Assembly (NCBI GenBank): GCA_022842085.1
Contig: JALHQF010000011.1
Coordinates: 1 to 13,084 of the forward strand
From: Patescibacteria group bacterium
GTDB lineage: Bacteria; Patescibacteriota; UBA1384; CAILIB01
DNA: 13,084 bases
Reading direction: 5' to 3'
This document shows, in pieces, positions 12,154-13,084 of this stretch (position 1 is its first letter; each line of letters starts with the position of its first letter). Both the position numbers and the translations under genes were made by a program. The notes beneath the pieces were generated by a model, which did not search any database, was not told the origin of the DNA, and saw nothing but the letters and a program-made list of their open reading frames with translations.

Positions 12154-12939
12154 TCAGAACTGTGTCCGAACCGAAAACCCGCTCTGCAAGGCTTTTCCCG
12201 TAAACGATTCGCGAACCGAAAGCTCAATACATCGACCCTCAATCTCAAAGAACTCTTCACATAATCGACCAAAAACATCGGGGGTCAAGGTAGTAGCGTA
12301 GCCTGAGTACAAAACGGCCACGCGACGATCGCTCAGCACGTCTCGCACAAGCTGGAGAAGATCGGTAATATCACGCTCTAGGCGCCATATTTGACCCTTA
12401 CTGCCTCGGCCGAAAATCGGTGGATCAAGCAAAACGATGTCGTACTTCGACCCTCGACGTACCTCCCTTTTGAGGAACGCGAGCACATCATCTACCATCC
12501 ACCTCGCCTGCACGCCATTACGAGCCGCGTTCTCTGAGGCCCACTGCACCGTGCTCTTCGAGGCATCCACGTGGGTAACCTCCGCCCCTGCCTGGGCGAG
12601 TGCTACGGTAGCAGCCCCTGTGTACCCAAACAGGTTGAGTGCTCGCATCCCTGGTTTAGCAACACGACGTAACCACTCCCAGTTCTCAAGCTGCTCAGGG
12701 AACACCCCCATGTGGCGGAATGAGGTTGGCTTTACCCAAAGGTTCATGTCTCCATAGGAAACCTCCCAGCCGTCCATGAGTGCGCTTGGCGCATGCCACT
12801 TACCGTCCGAAAAATGCGCGTGCACAGGTGGCAGGTCGTTCGGCATGTGCCAAAGTGCCGACGGCTCTGGCCGTCGAACCACCACGTCTCCCCACTGCTC
12901 GACACGCTCGAGACCTCCCGTTGCTAGAAGCTGGTACAT
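12154..12939 (-). CDS. class I SAM-dependent methyltransferase (RlmI-like, COG1092 type)
   Basis: 261 residues from ATG 12939. The SAM site is LNLFGYTGAA (101-110), the acidic strand-2 end VDAS (124-127) and motif IV LDPPIFGRG (171-179). The N-terminal MYQLLATGGLERVEQWGDVVVRRPEPSALW (1-30) matches the usual start of this group ('LDSG-GRKLE-FG---L-RP---A-W'). The frame stays open to 13038, but the extra 33 residues are encoded by the repeat at 12983-13020, so they are rejected. Relatives methylate cytosine in 23S rRNA; the exact target here is not known. It lies upstream of the TasA-like gene on the same strand, 85 bp apart. Confidence 0.88.
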   Translation of the reverse strand: MYQLLATGGLERVEQWGDVVVRRPEPSALWHMPNDLPPVHAHFSDGKWHAPSALMDGWEVSYGDMNLWVKPTSFRHMGVFPEQLENWEWLRRVAKPGMRALNLFGYTGAATVALAQAGAEVTHVDASKSTVQWASENAARNGVQARWMVDDVLAFLKREVRRGSKYDIVLLDPPIFGRGSKGQIWRLERDITDLLQLVRDVLSDRRVAVLYSGYATTLTPDVFGRLCEEFFEIEGRCIELSVRESFTGKALQSGFSVRTQF

Positions 12940-12982
12940 GGCTCTAGCTGTAGCAGAAAAGGAAGGGGAACGATATGAGCAG

Positions 12983-13020
12983 GAAACGACATGAATACTC
13001 CGCGGCGTAGCGAGGGCCCT
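12983..13020 (-). repeat. dispersed repeat copy 3, inverted relative to the left-edge copies
   Basis: Read on the minus strand, this segment contains CCCTCGCTACGCCGCGGA then GTATTCATGTC. It aligns with the left copy around 101-140 at 31 of 40 positions by hand, including the CTCGCTACGC core. It lies directly upstream of the methyltransferase start. Confidence 0.6.
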
Positions 13021-13044
13021 CACTTGCCAAATATGCACGTAAGA

Positions 13045-13084
13045 AGAGATTGCAGATTATCTACAGACACGAAGTGTCGAGGAC
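13045..13084 (-). repeat. dispersed repeat copy 4, cut by the window edge
   Basis: On the minus strand it begins GTCCTCG at the very edge, then hairpin ACAC-TTC-GTGT, then CTG and GATAATC. The order GTCCTCG, hairpin, CTG, GAT-AT matches copy 2 (200-234). The hairpin arms are completely changed but still complementary. The window ends inside or at the start of the unit, so its full extent is unknown. Confidence 0.5.

Noticed and set aside
12940..13038. 33-residue N-terminal extension of the methyltransferase
   Set aside because: It is encoded by the dispersed repeat and the family's usual N-terminus starts at ATG 12939.
1..13084. CRISPR array, insertion sequence or toxin-antitoxin pair
   Set aside because: No regular short repeats with unique spacers, no transposase, and no toxin or antitoxin motif were found on either strand.

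Overview
The window most likely comes from a Patescibacteria (Candidate Phyla Radiation) genome. The main reason is five small two-helix proteins of the type seen in that group as 'T4SS_pilin' (VirB2/TrbC-like). Supporting signs are tight packing with 1-4 bp start/stop overlaps, convergent genes that overlap at their 3' ends, single membrane-anchored secreted proteins, and poor Shine-Dalgarno sites. There is no rRNA or other phylogenetic marker here, so the assignment is an inference. Nearly every protein is a membrane, secreted or cell-envelope protein, so this is a cell-surface locus.

Layout. The left edge has tRNA-Arg(GCG) (6-81), then about 225 bp without a gene. That stretch holds a strong hairpin and two imperfect tandem copies of a roughly 90-bp repeat. 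On the minus strand a protein O-mannosyltransferase (PMT) and a ComF-type phosphoribosyltransferase form a pair (2154 to 308). Divergent from them, on the plus strand, is a compact operon: Hsp20, a membrane-tethered family-1 solute-binding-like protein, and four pilin-like proteins (2244-5825). It is closed by a textbook hairpin terminator shared with a convergent secreted protein of unknown function (5866-6861, minus).

Next come a GT4 glycosyltransferase (6961-7986, plus), a minus-strand pair of a CAP-domain protein and an FtsB/DivIC-like protein (8867 to 7964), and a CPA2 (KefB-type) cation:proton antiporter with an RCK/TrkA-N domain (8944-10650, plus). A fifth pilin-like gene (10805-11113, plus) overlaps by 86 bp, tail to tail, a SipW-type signal peptidase. 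That peptidase pairs with a TasA/camelysin-like secreted protein carrying a SipW-type signal peptide (12068 to 11028, minus). A class I SAM-dependent methyltransferase follows (12939 to 12154, minus). The right edge holds two more copies of the left-edge repeat in the opposite orientation.

How it may work together (inference). Two surface-fibre modules sit within 9 kb: the solute-binding/pilin operon and the TasA-SipW pair. A PMT is transcribed divergently from the first. The second pilin-like protein has a Ser/Thr/Pro-rich extracellular linker that looks like a natural O-mannosylation substrate. The most unusual item is the coupling of a transporter-less, membrane-anchored binding protein to four pilin-like paralogues, with no ABC permease, ABC ATPase, VirB4 or VirD4 in view. 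Several promoters place transcription start at or within a few bases of the start codon, which suggests leaderless or near-leaderless messages.
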